A model generated the notes under the pieces. It saw nothing but the letters and a program-made list of their open reading frames with translations. It searched no databases and was not told the DNA's origin. A DNA stretch of 36,445 nucleotides, from positions 1 to 36,445 of the forward strand of contig JAFTPR010000012.1 in the NCBI GenBank assembly GCA_017463145.1, in the 5' to 3' direction. Source of the stretch: Clostridia bacterium (lineage in GTDB: Bacteria; Bacillota; Clostridia; Christensenellales; Borkfalkiaceae). Below are positions 8,819-15,601 of this stretch, piece by piece (the first letter of the stretch is position 1; each line of letters starts with the position of its first letter). The translations under genes and the position numbers were made by a program.

Positions 8819-9832
8819 TTAATCCTCGAATTGTTTTAAGAAACGCGTATCATTTTCAAACAGCGTTTTGATGTTGTTGATGCCGTATTTGAGCATAGCA
8901 ATACGTTCGACGCCCATGCCGAACGCAAATCCCGTGTATTCGTCGGGGTCTACGCCGCAGTTTTCCAACACGTGCCGATTGACCATACCCGCGCCGAGTA
9001 CCTCTATCCAGCCAGTGCCTTTACACAGCCGACAGCCCTTGCCGCCACATTCCGAACAGCTCAAATCGACTTCCACGCTCGGCTCGGTGAACGGGAAATA
9101 CGAGGGACGGAGGCGTACCTTTGTAGAAGACGTGAACATTCTGCGGGCAAACTCCGCAAGCATACCTTGCAAGTCGCAAAGCGTAATACCTTTATCCACG
9201 ACAAGCCCCTCCATTTGGTGGAACATAGGCGAATGTGTAGCGTCGTCGTCCGAACGGAACACTCTGCCCGGCGAAAGAATTTTAATAGGAGGCGCATTTT
9301 TTTCCATTACGCGGATTTGCCCCGCCGAGGTCTGCGTTCTCAAAAGCAGGTTATCCGCAAGATAGAACGTATCCTGCATATCCCGCGCAGGGTGATCCTT
9401 GGGTGTATTGAGCGCCGTGAAATTGTAATAGTCCGTTTCGATTTCAGGGCCTTCAAACACTTTAAAACCCATGCCCGCAAAAATATCGACAAGCTGATTT
9501 TTTACAAGCGTGATCGGATGCAACGCGCCCGCCTCGTAGTTTTTCCCGGGCATAGAAATATCAATACGCTCGGATGCGTATTTTGCTTGCATTTCCATTT
9601 CCCGCACGACAATAGCCCTTGCTTCAAACTTCGCCTCAATTCCCTGTTTGAACTCGTTGACAATCTTACCAAAGGCAGGTCTATCCTCTTTTGCAAGGTC
9701 TTTCATACCGCTCATAATGCCTTTGAGCTGCGTTTGGAAACGTACCTTTAATTCGTACAACTCCCTGCCCGTCTGCGTTTGTTGCATAGCGGATTCTATT
9801 TCCGCTTTCAACGCCTCGATCTTTTCTTTCAT
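8819..9832 (-). CDS. pheS: Phenylalanyl-tRNA synthetase alpha subunit
   Basis: The 337-residue subunit has an N-terminal coiled-coil domain (about 1-90) and a class II catalytic core. Motif 2 is in [18 protein letters not shown] and motif 3 in [15 protein letters not shown] cysteine cluster in [18 protein letters not shown] near 270-287 is common in PheS. An open frame extends upstream to 9961, but it runs through the T-box terminator; the start MKEKIEALK is chosen because AGGAG precedes it and the family begins this way. The gene is the first of the operon and is controlled by the Phe T-box leader at 9865-10124. Confidence 0.97.
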   Translation of the reverse strand: MKEKIEALKAEIESAMQQTQTGRELYELKVRFQTQLKGIMSGMKDLAKEDRPAFGKIVNEFKQGIEAKFEARAIVVREMEMQAKYASERIDISMPGKNYEAGALHPITLVKNQLVDIFAGMGFKVFEGPEIETDYYNFTALNTPKDHPARDMQDTFYLADNLLLRTQTSAGQIRVMEKNAPPIKILSPGRVFRSDDDATHSPMFHQMEGLVVDKGITLCDLQGMLAEFARRMFTSSTKVRLRPSYFPFTEPSVEVDLSCSECGGKGCRLCKGTGWIEVLGAGMVNRHVLENCGVDPDEYTGFAFGMGVERIAMLKYGINNIKTLFENDTRFLKQFED

Positions 9833-9864
9833 ATATATACTCCTTGTATTTTTTCCAAAAACAA

Positions 9865-9897
9865 CGCCCTGCGGACTTTTCATAAGTCCGCAGGGCG
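9865..9897 (-). terminator. T-box attenuator terminator
   Basis: On the minus strand CGCCCTGCGGACTT / AAGTCCGCAGGGCG forms a 14-bp stem with a short loop (ATGAA), followed by TTGTTTTT. It lies 32 bases upstream of pheS. Because mscL has no terminator of its own, this may also end mscL transcripts. Confidence 0.9.
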
Positions 9898-10124
9898 AAA
9901 TATACTCCGCTGTACCACCTGCATTCATACGGCGTTTGCCGTACCTCGTTTGCGCCTTCACGCCGCGCCGTGCGTTTTCTCCTACCCCGTAAAACGGCTC
10001 AAAGAAACAGCTCCAAAGTGAAAGGGTATTTTTCCGCTCCTTACGCGCCTTTCAGCCCACGGACACGCTCTCTGAAAAGAAGTTTTTGGAAAAAACCCGC
10101 TTTTTCCTCGCCTTTTATTCCATT
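9865..10124 (-). promoter_or_regulatory. T-box riboswitch leader (tRNA-Phe)
   Basis: The leader runs from a predicted start near 10124 to the terminator at 9865-9897. The T-box core reads AGGTGGTACAGCGG at 9907-9920, close to the canonical AGGGTGGNACCGCG. The TGGT within it would pair with the free ACCA end of an uncharged tRNA whose discriminator base is A, as in tRNA-Phe. A candidate specifier UUC (Phe) is at 10004-10006 in the context GAGCTGTTTCTTTGA. Stem I features (CAGAGAG...GGGCTGAAAGG) are seen at about 10040-10075. When uncharged tRNA-Phe rises, the antiterminator should form and pheST transcription continue. Confidence 0.88.
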
Positions 10125-10130
10125 GACAGT

Positions 10131-10159
10131 ATTATAGCTTTTTTTAAACAGAAAGTCAA
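10131..10159 (-). promoter_or_regulatory. Promoter of the pheS operon
   Basis: TTGACT (10154-10159) and TATAAT (10131-10136) on the minus strand with exactly 17 bases between. The -35 begins only 6 bases beyond the mscL stop codon. Confidence 0.9.
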
Positions 10160-10165
10160 ATATTT

Positions 10166-10816
10166 TTACTTGTTTTTCAACAAATCCCGAATTTCTTCCA
10201 GCAAACGGGTATTCGCCGTAGCCTTGGCTTCGGCAGCCGCCGCTTCCGCCGCCGCTTTCTCTGCGTTAGCTTTCGCTTCCTCTGCCTTTGCTGCCGCGAT
10301 TTCTTCCTGTTGCTTTGCCCAAATTGCTTTCGCTTCCTTTTTGGAAACCTTTTGCTCGAAGCGAATTTTCGCAATGGCTTTCTTTTCGTCAAGCTCCATT
10401 CCCGCAATCGCCTTTTCTCTCGCTTCATTGATACCGTTGATTACTTTAACGATACTGAATAACACAAAAGCAATTAAGAGGAAGTTGATAATTGCGCTGA
10501 TGAATGCGCCCCAATCGATATAGATAGAAGCCGCCAAATCCAACTCCGTATTGATTTTTACACCTTCCGCATTCAGCACGTCTTTATACGAAGGAGAAAG
10601 CATAGTAATTGCGCCCGAAAGCCCCTCTTTACCGATCACGAGTGCAAGCAACCAATTGATAATCGGCTTCAAGATATAATTACTCAACCCGTTTACGATA
10701 CCCGTAAACGCACCGCCGACGATAACACCGACGGACATATCCAACACGTTGCCACGGGTGATAAACTTTTTGAATTCTTCAAAAAACTTCTTAATAGCGC
10801 CTTGTTTCTTTTCCAT
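10166..10816 (-). CDS. mscL: Large-conductance mechanosensitive channel with extended C-terminal tail
   Basis: The N-terminus shows the MscL signature FKKFITRGNVLDMSVGVIVG (15-34). The first membrane helix is about 24-47 and the second about 102-126. The channel opens under membrane tension to release solutes in osmotic down-shock. At 216 residues it is much longer than the usual 120-150. About 90 residues after the second helix are charged and then Ala/Glu/Lys-rich (near 165-200), predicted as a long helical bundle in the cytoplasm. The gene has a strong promoter (10849-10877) and no terminator of its own. The start is set by the family N-terminus and an AGGAAGAG ribosome binding site. Confidence 0.95.
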   Translation of the reverse strand: MEKKQGAIKKFFEEFKKFITRGNVLDMSVGVIVGGAFTGIVNGLSNYILKPIINWLLALVIGKEGLSGAITMLSPSYKDVLNAEGVKINTELDLAASIYIDWGAFISAIINFLLIAFVLFSIVKVINGINEAREKAIAGMELDEKKAIAKIRFEQKVSKKEAKAIWAKQQEEIAAAKAEEAKANAEKAAAEAAAAEAKATANTRLLEEIRDLLKNK

Positions 10817-10848
10817 AACAAAACTCTTCCTTTGTTTATTGTGACACC

Positions 10849-10877
10849 ATTATACACCCTTTCCGCTTATTTGTCAA
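10849..10877 (-). promoter_or_regulatory. Promoter of mscL
   Basis: Perfect TTGACA (10872-10877) and TATAAT (10849-10854) with a 17-base spacer on the minus strand, about 33 bases upstream of the ATG. Confidence 0.9.
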
Positions 10878-10960
10878 ATCATTTCACTATATAAATTTTT
10901 CCTCTCCCCGAAAAACGGTTTACGCTTTTTAGAGAAAAGACTACCCCTACGTACAACGGT

Positions 10961-10998
10961 ATGCGCCCCAAAAGCCTCGTTTGGCTTTTGGGGCGCAT
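10961..10998. terminator. 16-bp hairpin after the small-protein operon; T-tract on the plus strand only
   Basis: ATGCGCCCCAAAAGCC pairs perfectly with GGCTTTTGGGGCGCAT around a TCGTTT loop. The plus strand continues ATTTTTTAA. The minus strand, on which the neighbouring genes lie, has an A-tract before the stem and no T-tract after it. It starts 29 bases beyond the stop at 11027. It probably ends the upstream minus-strand unit, but by sequence it is a better plus-strand terminator. Confidence 0.65.
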
Positions 10999-11026
10999 AT
11001 TTTTTAATATATTCTCGACCTTGTTT

Positions 11027-11236
11027 TTAGTTTTCGGTTCTTTGAATAAGCTCTTTCATAAAAAGCATATCTTCCCCGACCTCTTTTATCAAAGACATCA
11101 TTGCGCTTCTCGCTTCTTTTGTCTGCACCTTAGACAATGCGTTTACGTATTCGTAAAGCAAAAATTTTTCTGTTTGATACACGTCTTTAACGCTGTCCGC
11201 TTCGTTAAGTGTAATTTCCCGTTTTTCCAGCTTCAT
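11027..11236 (-). CDS. Small helical protein, unknown (possibly spore-coat/ferritin-like)
   Basis: This 69-residue protein is predicted to be almost entirely alpha-helical, with two amphipathic helices split near KVQTKEARS (about 37-45). The pattern recalls the helical hairpins of small CotF-like spore coat or ferritin-like proteins of Clostridia, but no diagnostic motif is present, so function is unknown. There is no signal peptide or cysteine. It overlaps the upstream gene by 4 bases (ATGA), so the two are translated together and probably act together. Confidence 0.65.
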   Translation of the reverse strand: MKLEKREITLNEADSVKDVYQTEKFLLYEYVNALSKVQTKEARSAMMSLIKEVGEDMLFMKELIQRTEN

Positions 11237-11469
11237 TCCTCATTCACCTCGTCCCTGCTACCCACATTTTCGTCCTCGCCCATATCCCGCGCTTTACCGC
11301 AATATAGCGAAAGGAGCGTTTCCTTGCGCCTTGCGTGACGAGCGGAAAGCATTTCCATATCCTCTGCAAGCGAAGTATCCGTCAACAGTCTTGAATAAAT
11401 TTTCGTCTTTTTCTCCGCAAGATCCTCCCACGAAGCCAACGTTTGCAACACACTCTCGTTTTCCTGCAT
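11233..11469 (-). CDS. Small helical protein, unknown
   Basis: The 78-residue protein is helical up to about residue 60 (LASWEDLAEKKTKIYSRLL, then a second helix through RHARRKETLLSLY) and ends in an acidic tail, DMGEDENVGSRDEVNEE. It has one cysteine (in LYCGKA) and no membrane segment. I do not recognise the family. It is the partner of the overlapping gene at 11027-11236. Its ribosome binding site GGAGG (11477-11481) is part of the 3' arm of the terminator hairpin that follows nth, an unusual layout. Confidence 0.65.
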   Translation of the reverse strand: MQENESVLQTLASWEDLAEKKTKIYSRLLTDTSLAEDMEMLSARHARRKETLLSLYCGKARDMGEDENVGSRDEVNEE

Positions 11470-11471
11470 AA

Positions 11472-11517
11472 AAAAACCTCCGTCTTATCCTCAATATGCG
11501 GATATCGGGAGGTTTTT
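11472..11517 (-). terminator. nth terminator that contains the next gene's ribosome binding site
   Basis: Minus strand: AAAAACCTCC (11508-11517) pairs with GGAGGTTTTT (11472-11481). An inner TATCC/GGATA stem (11500-11504 with 11486-11490) closes most of the loop. The 3' arm supplies both the U-tract and the GGAGG that sits 7 bases before the ATG at 11469. Confidence 0.8.
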
Positions 11518-11521
11518 ATTC

Positions 11522-12148
11522 TTATTTTTTATAAAAATCGCAAAACGGACTTAACGTGCAGTTTGCGCAATCGGGGCGTTGGGAATGGCACACCTTTCTG
11601 CCGTGCCAGATAAGCCAATGGTGCGCTTCCGACCATTTTTCTTTCGGAATTGCCTTATTCAGTCCCGCCTCCACGGCAAGCGGCGTATCACCTTTGGCAA
11701 GCCCCAAACGGTTGCTCACACGGAATACGTGCGTATCCACGGCAATTGCGTCGCCGCCAAACGCAACCGAATACACGACGTTCGCCGTTTTTTTACCAAC
11801 GCCTGCAAGCGTCATCAACGCTTCCACCGTATCGGGCACTTCGCCGCCGAACCGTTCGAGAATATCCCTCGAAGCGGACAGAATATGCTCCGCTTTCATA
11901 CGGTAGAAGCCGCAGGAAAAAATATACTTTTCCAATTCTGTTTGGGTGAGCGTAACCATTTGTTGCGGCGTGGAATATTTCTTAAACAGCTCTTCCGTCA
12001 CCTTATTCACGCGCTCATCCGTGCATTGCGCAGACAGAATTACGGCAATCAACAACTCGTACGGAGTGCTGTATTTCAGCGCGGGCTTCGAGCCTTTGTA
12101 TATATTTTCCAATTCGGCGATCGCCGCCTTTTTTGCTCTTGTGTTCAT
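11522..12148 (-). CDS. nth: Endonuclease III (DNA glycosylase / AP lyase)
   Basis: This 208-residue enzyme excises oxidised pyrimidines and cuts at abasic sites. The helix-hairpin-helix LAGVGKKTANVV (114-125) carries the catalytic Lys (119/120) and VDTH (137-140) the catalytic Asp138. Four cysteines at 187, 194, 197 and 203 in the spacing C-x6-C-x2-C-x5-C bind the 4Fe-4S cluster. Length is typical. No ribosome binding site precedes the ATG. Instead a promoter at 12155-12183 would place +1 on the A of the ATG, so the message may be leaderless. A hairpin terminator follows at 11472-11517. Confidence 0.97.
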   Translation of the reverse strand: MNTRAKKAAIAELENIYKGSKPALKYSTPYELLIAVILSAQCTDERVNKVTEELFKKYSTPQQMVTLTQTELEKYIFSCGFYRMKAEHILSASRDILERFGGEVPDTVEALMTLAGVGKKTANVVYSVAFGGDAIAVDTHVFRVSNRLGLAKGDTPLAVEAGLNKAIPKEKWSEAHHWLIWHGRKVCHSQRPDCANCTLSPFCDFYKK

Positions 12149-12154
12149 ATTTTC

Positions 12155-12183
12155 AGTATAGCATATTTTCTTGCATTTGACAA
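12155..12183 (-). promoter_or_regulatory. nth promoter, predicted leaderless start
   Basis: TTGTCA (12178-12183), a 17-base spacer and TATACT (12155-12160) on the minus strand. Only 6 bases (12149-12154) separate the -10 from the nth ATG, so the standard +1 position equals the A of the ATG at 12148. Confidence 0.75.
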
Positions 12184-12187
12184 GCCT

Positions 12188-12463
12188 TTATCCCCCACCT
12201 CCCATTTTTTTATAAGGCGTAACGGATAATTTCCCGTTGAAAAACTCCATTTTATAAAATCCTTTAAACGAGGAGTAGCCTCCTGTTTTAAGCAATGCCT
12301 GCGCGCGGTAGAAATAGCGCGCGTCGAAACGGACGCAAAGTCCGCAACCGATTTTCGCTTCCTTGGGCGTAGGCACGGTGGTAGCCGCAACGCCGTAAGC
12401 ATTTAAACGTTCCGCATATTCCAAACTGTTTGCGCGGGAGCGGAACACCGCAAGTATCATCAT
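12188..12463 (-). CDS. DUF3343 protein, putative Se/S carrier
   Basis: The 91-residue protein matches the small DUF3343 family: it begins MMILAVFRSRANSLEYAERL and has VPTPKEAKIGCGLCVRFD near 30-47. The family is TusA-like in size and is thought to carry sulfur or selenium; Cys40 and Cys43 in GCGLC are the candidate carrier residues. It is divergent from a TIGR01977-type cysteine desulfurase 65 bases away, an association often seen in Clostridia and consistent with a persulfide relay. The start at the double ATG (12461-12463) has AGGAG 10 bases upstream. An out-of-frame ATG at 12468-12470 sits too close to that site. The C-terminus is glycine-rich (KKMGGGG). Confidence 0.8.
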   Translation of the reverse strand: MMILAVFRSRANSLEYAERLNAYGVAATTVPTPKEAKIGCGLCVRFDARYFYRAQALLKTGGYSSFKGFYKMEFFNGKLSVTPYKKMGGGG

Positions 12464-12479
12464 ACGTCATACACTCCTT

Positions 12480-12515
12480 TTTTTCGGAATACTATATTGT
12501 ATGAAATCCGAAAAA
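12480..12515. promoter_or_regulatory. Inverted repeat in the divergent DUF3343/desulfurase promoter
   Basis: TTTTTCGGA (12480-12488) and TCCGAAAAA (12507-12515) form perfect 9-bp arms 18 bases apart, centred between the two start codons. A TATATT-like -10 lies inside. It may be an operator shared by both genes, or a hairpin in either leader. Confidence 0.45.
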
Positions 12516-12528
12516 TAAGAGGTGCATT

Positions 12529-13644
12529 ATGATCTATTTCGACAATGCCGCCACAGGCGGCAGAAAACCCGATACCGTCTTGACCGCCGTTTCCTCCGCG
12601 ATAAAAGTATGCGCAAACCCCGGACGGGGCGGACACAAGCTCGCAATCGCCGCAGCAAAAAACGTCCTTGCTTGCCGCAAGGAGCTTTCCGACTTTTTCG
12701 ACGGCTACGGCGCAGAACGGGTCGTCTTTACAAAAAACTGTACGGAAGCGTTGAATATCGCGCTTCTTGGCGTACTGAAAAAGGGTGACCACGTTATAAC
12801 AAGCGTTATGGAACATAACTCCGTGCTTCGCCCACTTGCTTACCTGCAAGAAACGGGGGTTATAGAGTACGACGCTTGCCCGCTTACAAACGGCAACGTC
12901 ACCCCTGAAAATATTTTGCCCTTGCTACGAAAAAACACCCGCCTTGTGGCAATTTCACTTGCTTCCAACGTCACAGGCGCAATGCCGAACGTTCACAAAA
13001 TACGGGCGGCGTTGCCAAAACACGTGCTTTTGCTTTGCGACGGCGCACAAGCGGGCGGACATATTCCCGTTTCCATGAAACGAACAGGGATTGATATGCT
13101 TGCGCTTGCGGGGCATAAAGGACTTTTGGGCATACAAGGCAGCGGCGCGTTGCTCTTTTCCGAGCGGGTAACACCTGCGCCCGTTTACCGAGGCGGTACG
13201 GGTTCGCTCAGCGTATCCCTCGATATGCCCGATTTCTACCCCGACGCCTTGGAAGCGGGTACGCTTTCTTATCCTGCCATACTCTCCCTTTTGGAGGGCG
13301 TGCGCCACCTTGCCTTGCGCCAACAAGAAATTTCGCAACGGCTATATTCCCTCACCGCTTACTGTATCGAACGATTACGTCAGCTTACGGCTTACGAGGT
13401 TTATTCTCAACCAAACGAATGTGGGATCGTCGCCTTTAAACATACGCAAACGGACAGCGATATACTTGCGGAAACCTTATCCGAAAAATACGATATCGCC
13501 ACGCGCGGCGGTTTACATTGCGCGCCGCTTATGCACGAGGCGCTCAACACTTCGCCAAGCGGACTTGTTCGCGCTTCCTTTTCGCATTACAATTCCGAAC
13601 AGGAGATCAACGAGCTACTCTTTGCGCTTACGCTTATAAAGTAG
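12529..13644 (+). CDS. Cysteine desulfurase family protein (class V aminotransferase fold)
   Basis: This 371-residue PLP enzyme resembles the TIGR01977 cysteine desulfurase group. Landmarks are FDNAATGGRKP (4-14), MEHNSVLRP with His96, LLCDGAQAGGH with Asp171 for the PLP ring nitrogen, AGHKGLLGIQGSG with the Schiff-base Lys197, and RGGLHCAPLMHEAL near 330, whose Cys is the expected persulfide-forming residue. It would take sulfur from cysteine (or selenium from selenocysteine) and pass it to an acceptor, plausibly the divergent DUF3343 protein. AAGAGGTG precedes the ATG. The specific acceptor pathway cannot be read from sequence. Confidence 0.9.
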   Translation: MIYFDNAATGGRKPDTVLTAVSSAIKVCANPGRGGHKLAIAAAKNVLACRKELSDFFDGYGAERVVFTKNCTEALNIALLGVLKKGDHVITSVMEHNSVLRPLAYLQETGVIEYDACPLTNGNVTPENILPLLRKNTRLVAISLASNVTGAMPNVHKIRAALPKHVLLLCDGAQAGGHIPVSMKRTGIDMLALAGHKGLLGIQGSGALLFSERVTPAPVYRGGTGSLSVSLDMPDFYPDALEAGTLSYPAILSLLEGVRHLALRQQEISQRLYSLTAYCIERLRQLTAYEVYSQPNECGIVAFKHTQTDSDILAETLSEKYDIATRGGLHCAPLMHEALNTSPSGLVRASFSHYNSEQEINELLFALTLIK

Positions 13645-13664
13645 CTTCAACGCATACACGGGGG

Positions 13665-13940
13665 CTATATTTCCTTTAATCTATCCACAACGGCGCGGAG
13701 TTTTTTTCGTTGCGAAGAATCGAGCATAGGTGAAAACGAGCGGTAAAAATTTTCTATTTCCTCATTGGAAAGCGTGCCTGCGCGTTTGCTCTTTTCTGCC
13801 TGCGCAAGAATATTGCGAAGCATATCCGCATTGCTTTTGCCGTGATAAGCAGATGCAATCTTCTTGGCTAATTCCTCCGCCGTTGCCACTTCTTCCTTTT
13901 CCTGCGGCGTAGTTTTTGCATAGTCCTTAAAGCTTTTCAT
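13665..13940 (-). CDS. Small conserved-looking protein, unknown
   Basis: A 91-residue, charged, helical protein with no cysteine, signal peptide or membrane segment. Its C-terminal half (LSNEEIENFYRSFSPMLDSSQ then RKKLRAVVDRLKEI) has a two-helix pattern I associate with an unnamed clostridial family, but I cannot name it. The start MKSFKDYAK is chosen over an in-frame ATG 22 codons upstream because CGGAGGTGGAT precedes it. It is divergent from the gene at 14017 and the two may share regulation. Confidence 0.7.
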   Translation of the reverse strand: MKSFKDYAKTTPQEKEEVATAEELAKKIASAYHGKSNADMLRNILAQAEKSKRAGTLSNEEIENFYRSFSPMLDSSQRKKLRAVVDRLKEI

Positions 13941-13981
13941 ATCCACCTCCGAAAGCTGTTTTGTACATTGTATTCTTGCCG

Positions 13982-14011
13982 TTGATTTTTCGTGCCTTTC
14001 TCGCATATACT
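13982..14011 (+). promoter_or_regulatory. Promoter of the 14017 gene, predicted near-leaderless start
   Basis: TTGATT (13982-13987), 18-base spacer, TATACT (14006-14011). Only 5 bases lie between the -10 and the ATG at 14017, and no ribosome binding site is present. Confidence 0.6.
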
Positions 14012-14016
14012 GTATT

Positions 14017-14313
14017 ATGGAAATTTTAATGCTTGTGCTTTTATATTATTTCTCACAAAACCCCGACTTTCACGAAAGCGTGAAGCCGATTATGGAGCAA
14101 CTGAAAAATTCCGAACAAATGCTTGCCTTTTTAAACGATCTTTCCAAATTCTCGCAAACGTTCGGAAACAGTAAAGGCGAATCGCCGAAGCAGGAAAAAG
14201 ACGAACACCCAAAAGAAGATTGCAACCAAGAAAAAACGCAATCCCCCACGCAAGGGATTGCGGATGAATTTATACAACAAATTTTAGACGGCTATTTAAA
14301 CAAAACGAAATAA
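14017..14313 (+). CDS. Small hydrophilic protein, unknown
   Basis: The 98-residue protein starts with a hydrophobic stretch, MEILMLVLLYYFSQ. A helical region, ESVKPIMEQLKNSEQMLAFL, follows. The middle is a low-complexity Lys/Glu/Gln-rich linker (about 55-80), and the end is a short helix (IADEFIQQILDGYL). It is too short for a confident family call. It is divergent from the 13665-13940 gene. The lack of a ribosome binding site and the position of the promoter suggest leaderless translation. Convergent with the SDR gene downstream; no terminator was found between them. Confidence 0.65.
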   Translation: MEILMLVLLYYFSQNPDFHESVKPIMEQLKNSEQMLAFLNDLSKFSQTFGNSKGESPKQEKDEHPKEDCNQEKTQSPTQGIADEFIQQILDGYLNKTK

Positions 14314-14361
14314 CTTTTACATTCGCTCTTTTTTTGGTATATCTTTCTATACAAAACGCAG

Positions 14362-15060
14362 TTAAACTACGGAAAAACCGCCGTTGATAGGCAAATCAAT
14401 ACCCGTGATATACGTATTTTCCTCCAAGAATAAAACGGCTTTCGCCACGTCCTCGCCTACGCCCAATCGCCCAAGCGGAATCTCTTCGCAAAGCGCCGCC
14501 ATATCCGCTTTGGAAAAATGTGCGTTCATTTTCGTATCGATAACCCCGGGGGAAACGGCGTTGACTCGCACGCCTGAATAGCCAAGCTCTTTGGCAAGCG
14601 CTTTCGTAAATCCGAGAAGCGCCGCTTTGGAAGCGGAATACACGCTTTCACAGCTTCCACCCACTTCTCCCCAAACGGAAGAAACGTTGACAATCAACCC
14701 GCTCCCGCAAGAAATCATAGCTTTCGCCGCTTCTCTGCAACAAAGAAACGCGCCTTTCATATTGACGTCGAACACTTGCTCGTATTCGGAAACGGACACG
14801 TCCTGTATTTGCTTGATAAGCGAAACTCCTGCATTATTGACGAGGATATCGACTTTACCCACCTTTTGGAACAAGGAAAGCACGTCCGCTTCCTTGGAAA
14901 CGTCTGCGCAATACGCCTCTATCCCCTTTTCTCTTGCCGCGCTTGCGCTCGCCTCGTCTTTGGAATAGCTTACGCATACCCTGTACCCTTTTACAAGAAA
15001 CGTTTCCGCTATCACCAAACCGATACCGCGCACACCGCCCGTCACCAAAACCGTTTTCAT
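14362..15060 (-). CDS. Short-chain dehydrogenase/reductase, FabG-like
   Basis: The 232-residue protein has the classical SDR fold: TGGVRGIG (8-15) for NAD(P)H binding, NNAGVS near 84-89, and the catalytic Ser (NVSSVWG) and Tyr-x3-Lys (VYSASK). It ends in a family-typical GGFSVV. It is close to 3-oxoacyl-ACP reductase, but substrate is not certain; no other fatty-acid gene is nearby. It is the last gene of the aro array, 21 bases after aroK. The start MKTVLVTGG is used rather than an upstream in-frame ATG. Its start region (GAGGTGGGCAGGTACGAG before the ATG) is identical to that of aroE. Confidence 0.9.
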   Translation of the reverse strand: MKTVLVTGGVRGIGLVIAETFLVKGYRVCVSYSKDEASASAAREKGIEAYCADVSKEADVLSLFQKVGKVDILVNNAGVSLIKQIQDVSVSEYEQVFDVNMKGAFLCCREAAKAMISCGSGLIVNVSSVWGEVGGSCESVYSASKAALLGFTKALAKELGYSGVRVNAVSPGVIDTKMNAHFSKADMAALCEEIPLGRLGVGEDVAKAVLFLEENTYITGIDLPINGGFSVV

Positions 15061-15078
15061 CTCGTACCTGCCCACCTC
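15056..15078 (-). repeat. 23-base start-site cassette, copy 1 (SDR gene)
   Basis: GAGGTGGGCAGGTACGAG followed by ATGAA. It is identical to 16835-16857. It contains the ribosome binding site and start codon; the flanking bases differ. Confidence 0.85.
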
Positions 15079-15081
15079 GTT

Positions 15082-15591
15082 TTACAATCCGTTCGTCATT
15101 TCAACGATTTCTTTTGCTATATCCTCGGGCGTTTTGTCGTCCACGTCCACTATGTAATCGGCAACGTGTTCATAGATAGGCGCGCGCTCTTTCATTAATC
15201 GCGCAAGCCTGTCCCGAATACTTTCGGTGGACGTTTGCAACAGCGGGCGCGTACCGTCCACTTTGAGTCTACGCGCAAGCGTTTCAAACGAAGCGCGCAA
15301 AAAAACAATTTTGCCGTTCTTTTGCAAGACGGCGTTATTTTCGCTTTTGAGCACCAATCCGCCGCCCGTCGAAACAATCAGCCCGTCCATTTCGGCAAGT
15401 TCCTTAACGACTTCCGTTTCCAACTTACGGAAATGCGCTTCCCCGTAATACTCGAAAATATCGGAAATTTTGCCGTGTCTATCGACAATCATTCCGTCCG
15501 TATCGTACCACCTGCGCCCTGTCAATTCGGCAATCTTTATCCCAATCGTCGTTTTTCCCGCGCCCATCATTCCGCATAAAATCAGATTCAT
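15082..15591 (-). CDS. aroK: Shikimate kinase
   Basis: This 169-residue P-loop kinase phosphorylates shikimate at the 3-OH with ATP. The Walker A GMMGAGKTTIG (7-17), DTDGMIVDRHG near 31-41 (shikimate-binding Asp), the Arg in FRKLETEV, the GGG block (STGGGLVL) and the lid region (GTRPLLQ) are all present. Length is normal. It follows aroQ by 10 bases in the aro array. Confidence 0.96.
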   Translation of the reverse strand: MNLILCGMMGAGKTTIGIKIAELTGRRWYDTDGMIVDRHGKISDIFEYYGEAHFRKLETEVVKELAEMDGLIVSTGGGLVLKSENNAVLQKNGKIVFLRASFETLARRLKVDGTRPLLQTSTESIRDRLARLMKERAPIYEHVADYIVDVDDKTPEDIAKEIVEMTNGL

Positions 15592-15601
15592 AAACCGCTC
15601 C

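Noticed and set aside
9833-9961. N-terminal extension of pheS
   Set aside because: It would translate through the T-box antiterminator and terminator, and is absent from the family.
12288-12470. 60-residue frame starting at ATG 12470
   Set aside because: It overlaps DUF3343 in another frame, is cysteine- and arginine-rich without a family pattern, and its ATG is only 3 bases from AGGAG.
13941-14006. Longer start for the 13665 gene
   Set aside because: The upstream ATG has no ribosome binding site and would overlap the divergent promoter, whereas MKSFKDY has CGGAGG at good distance.
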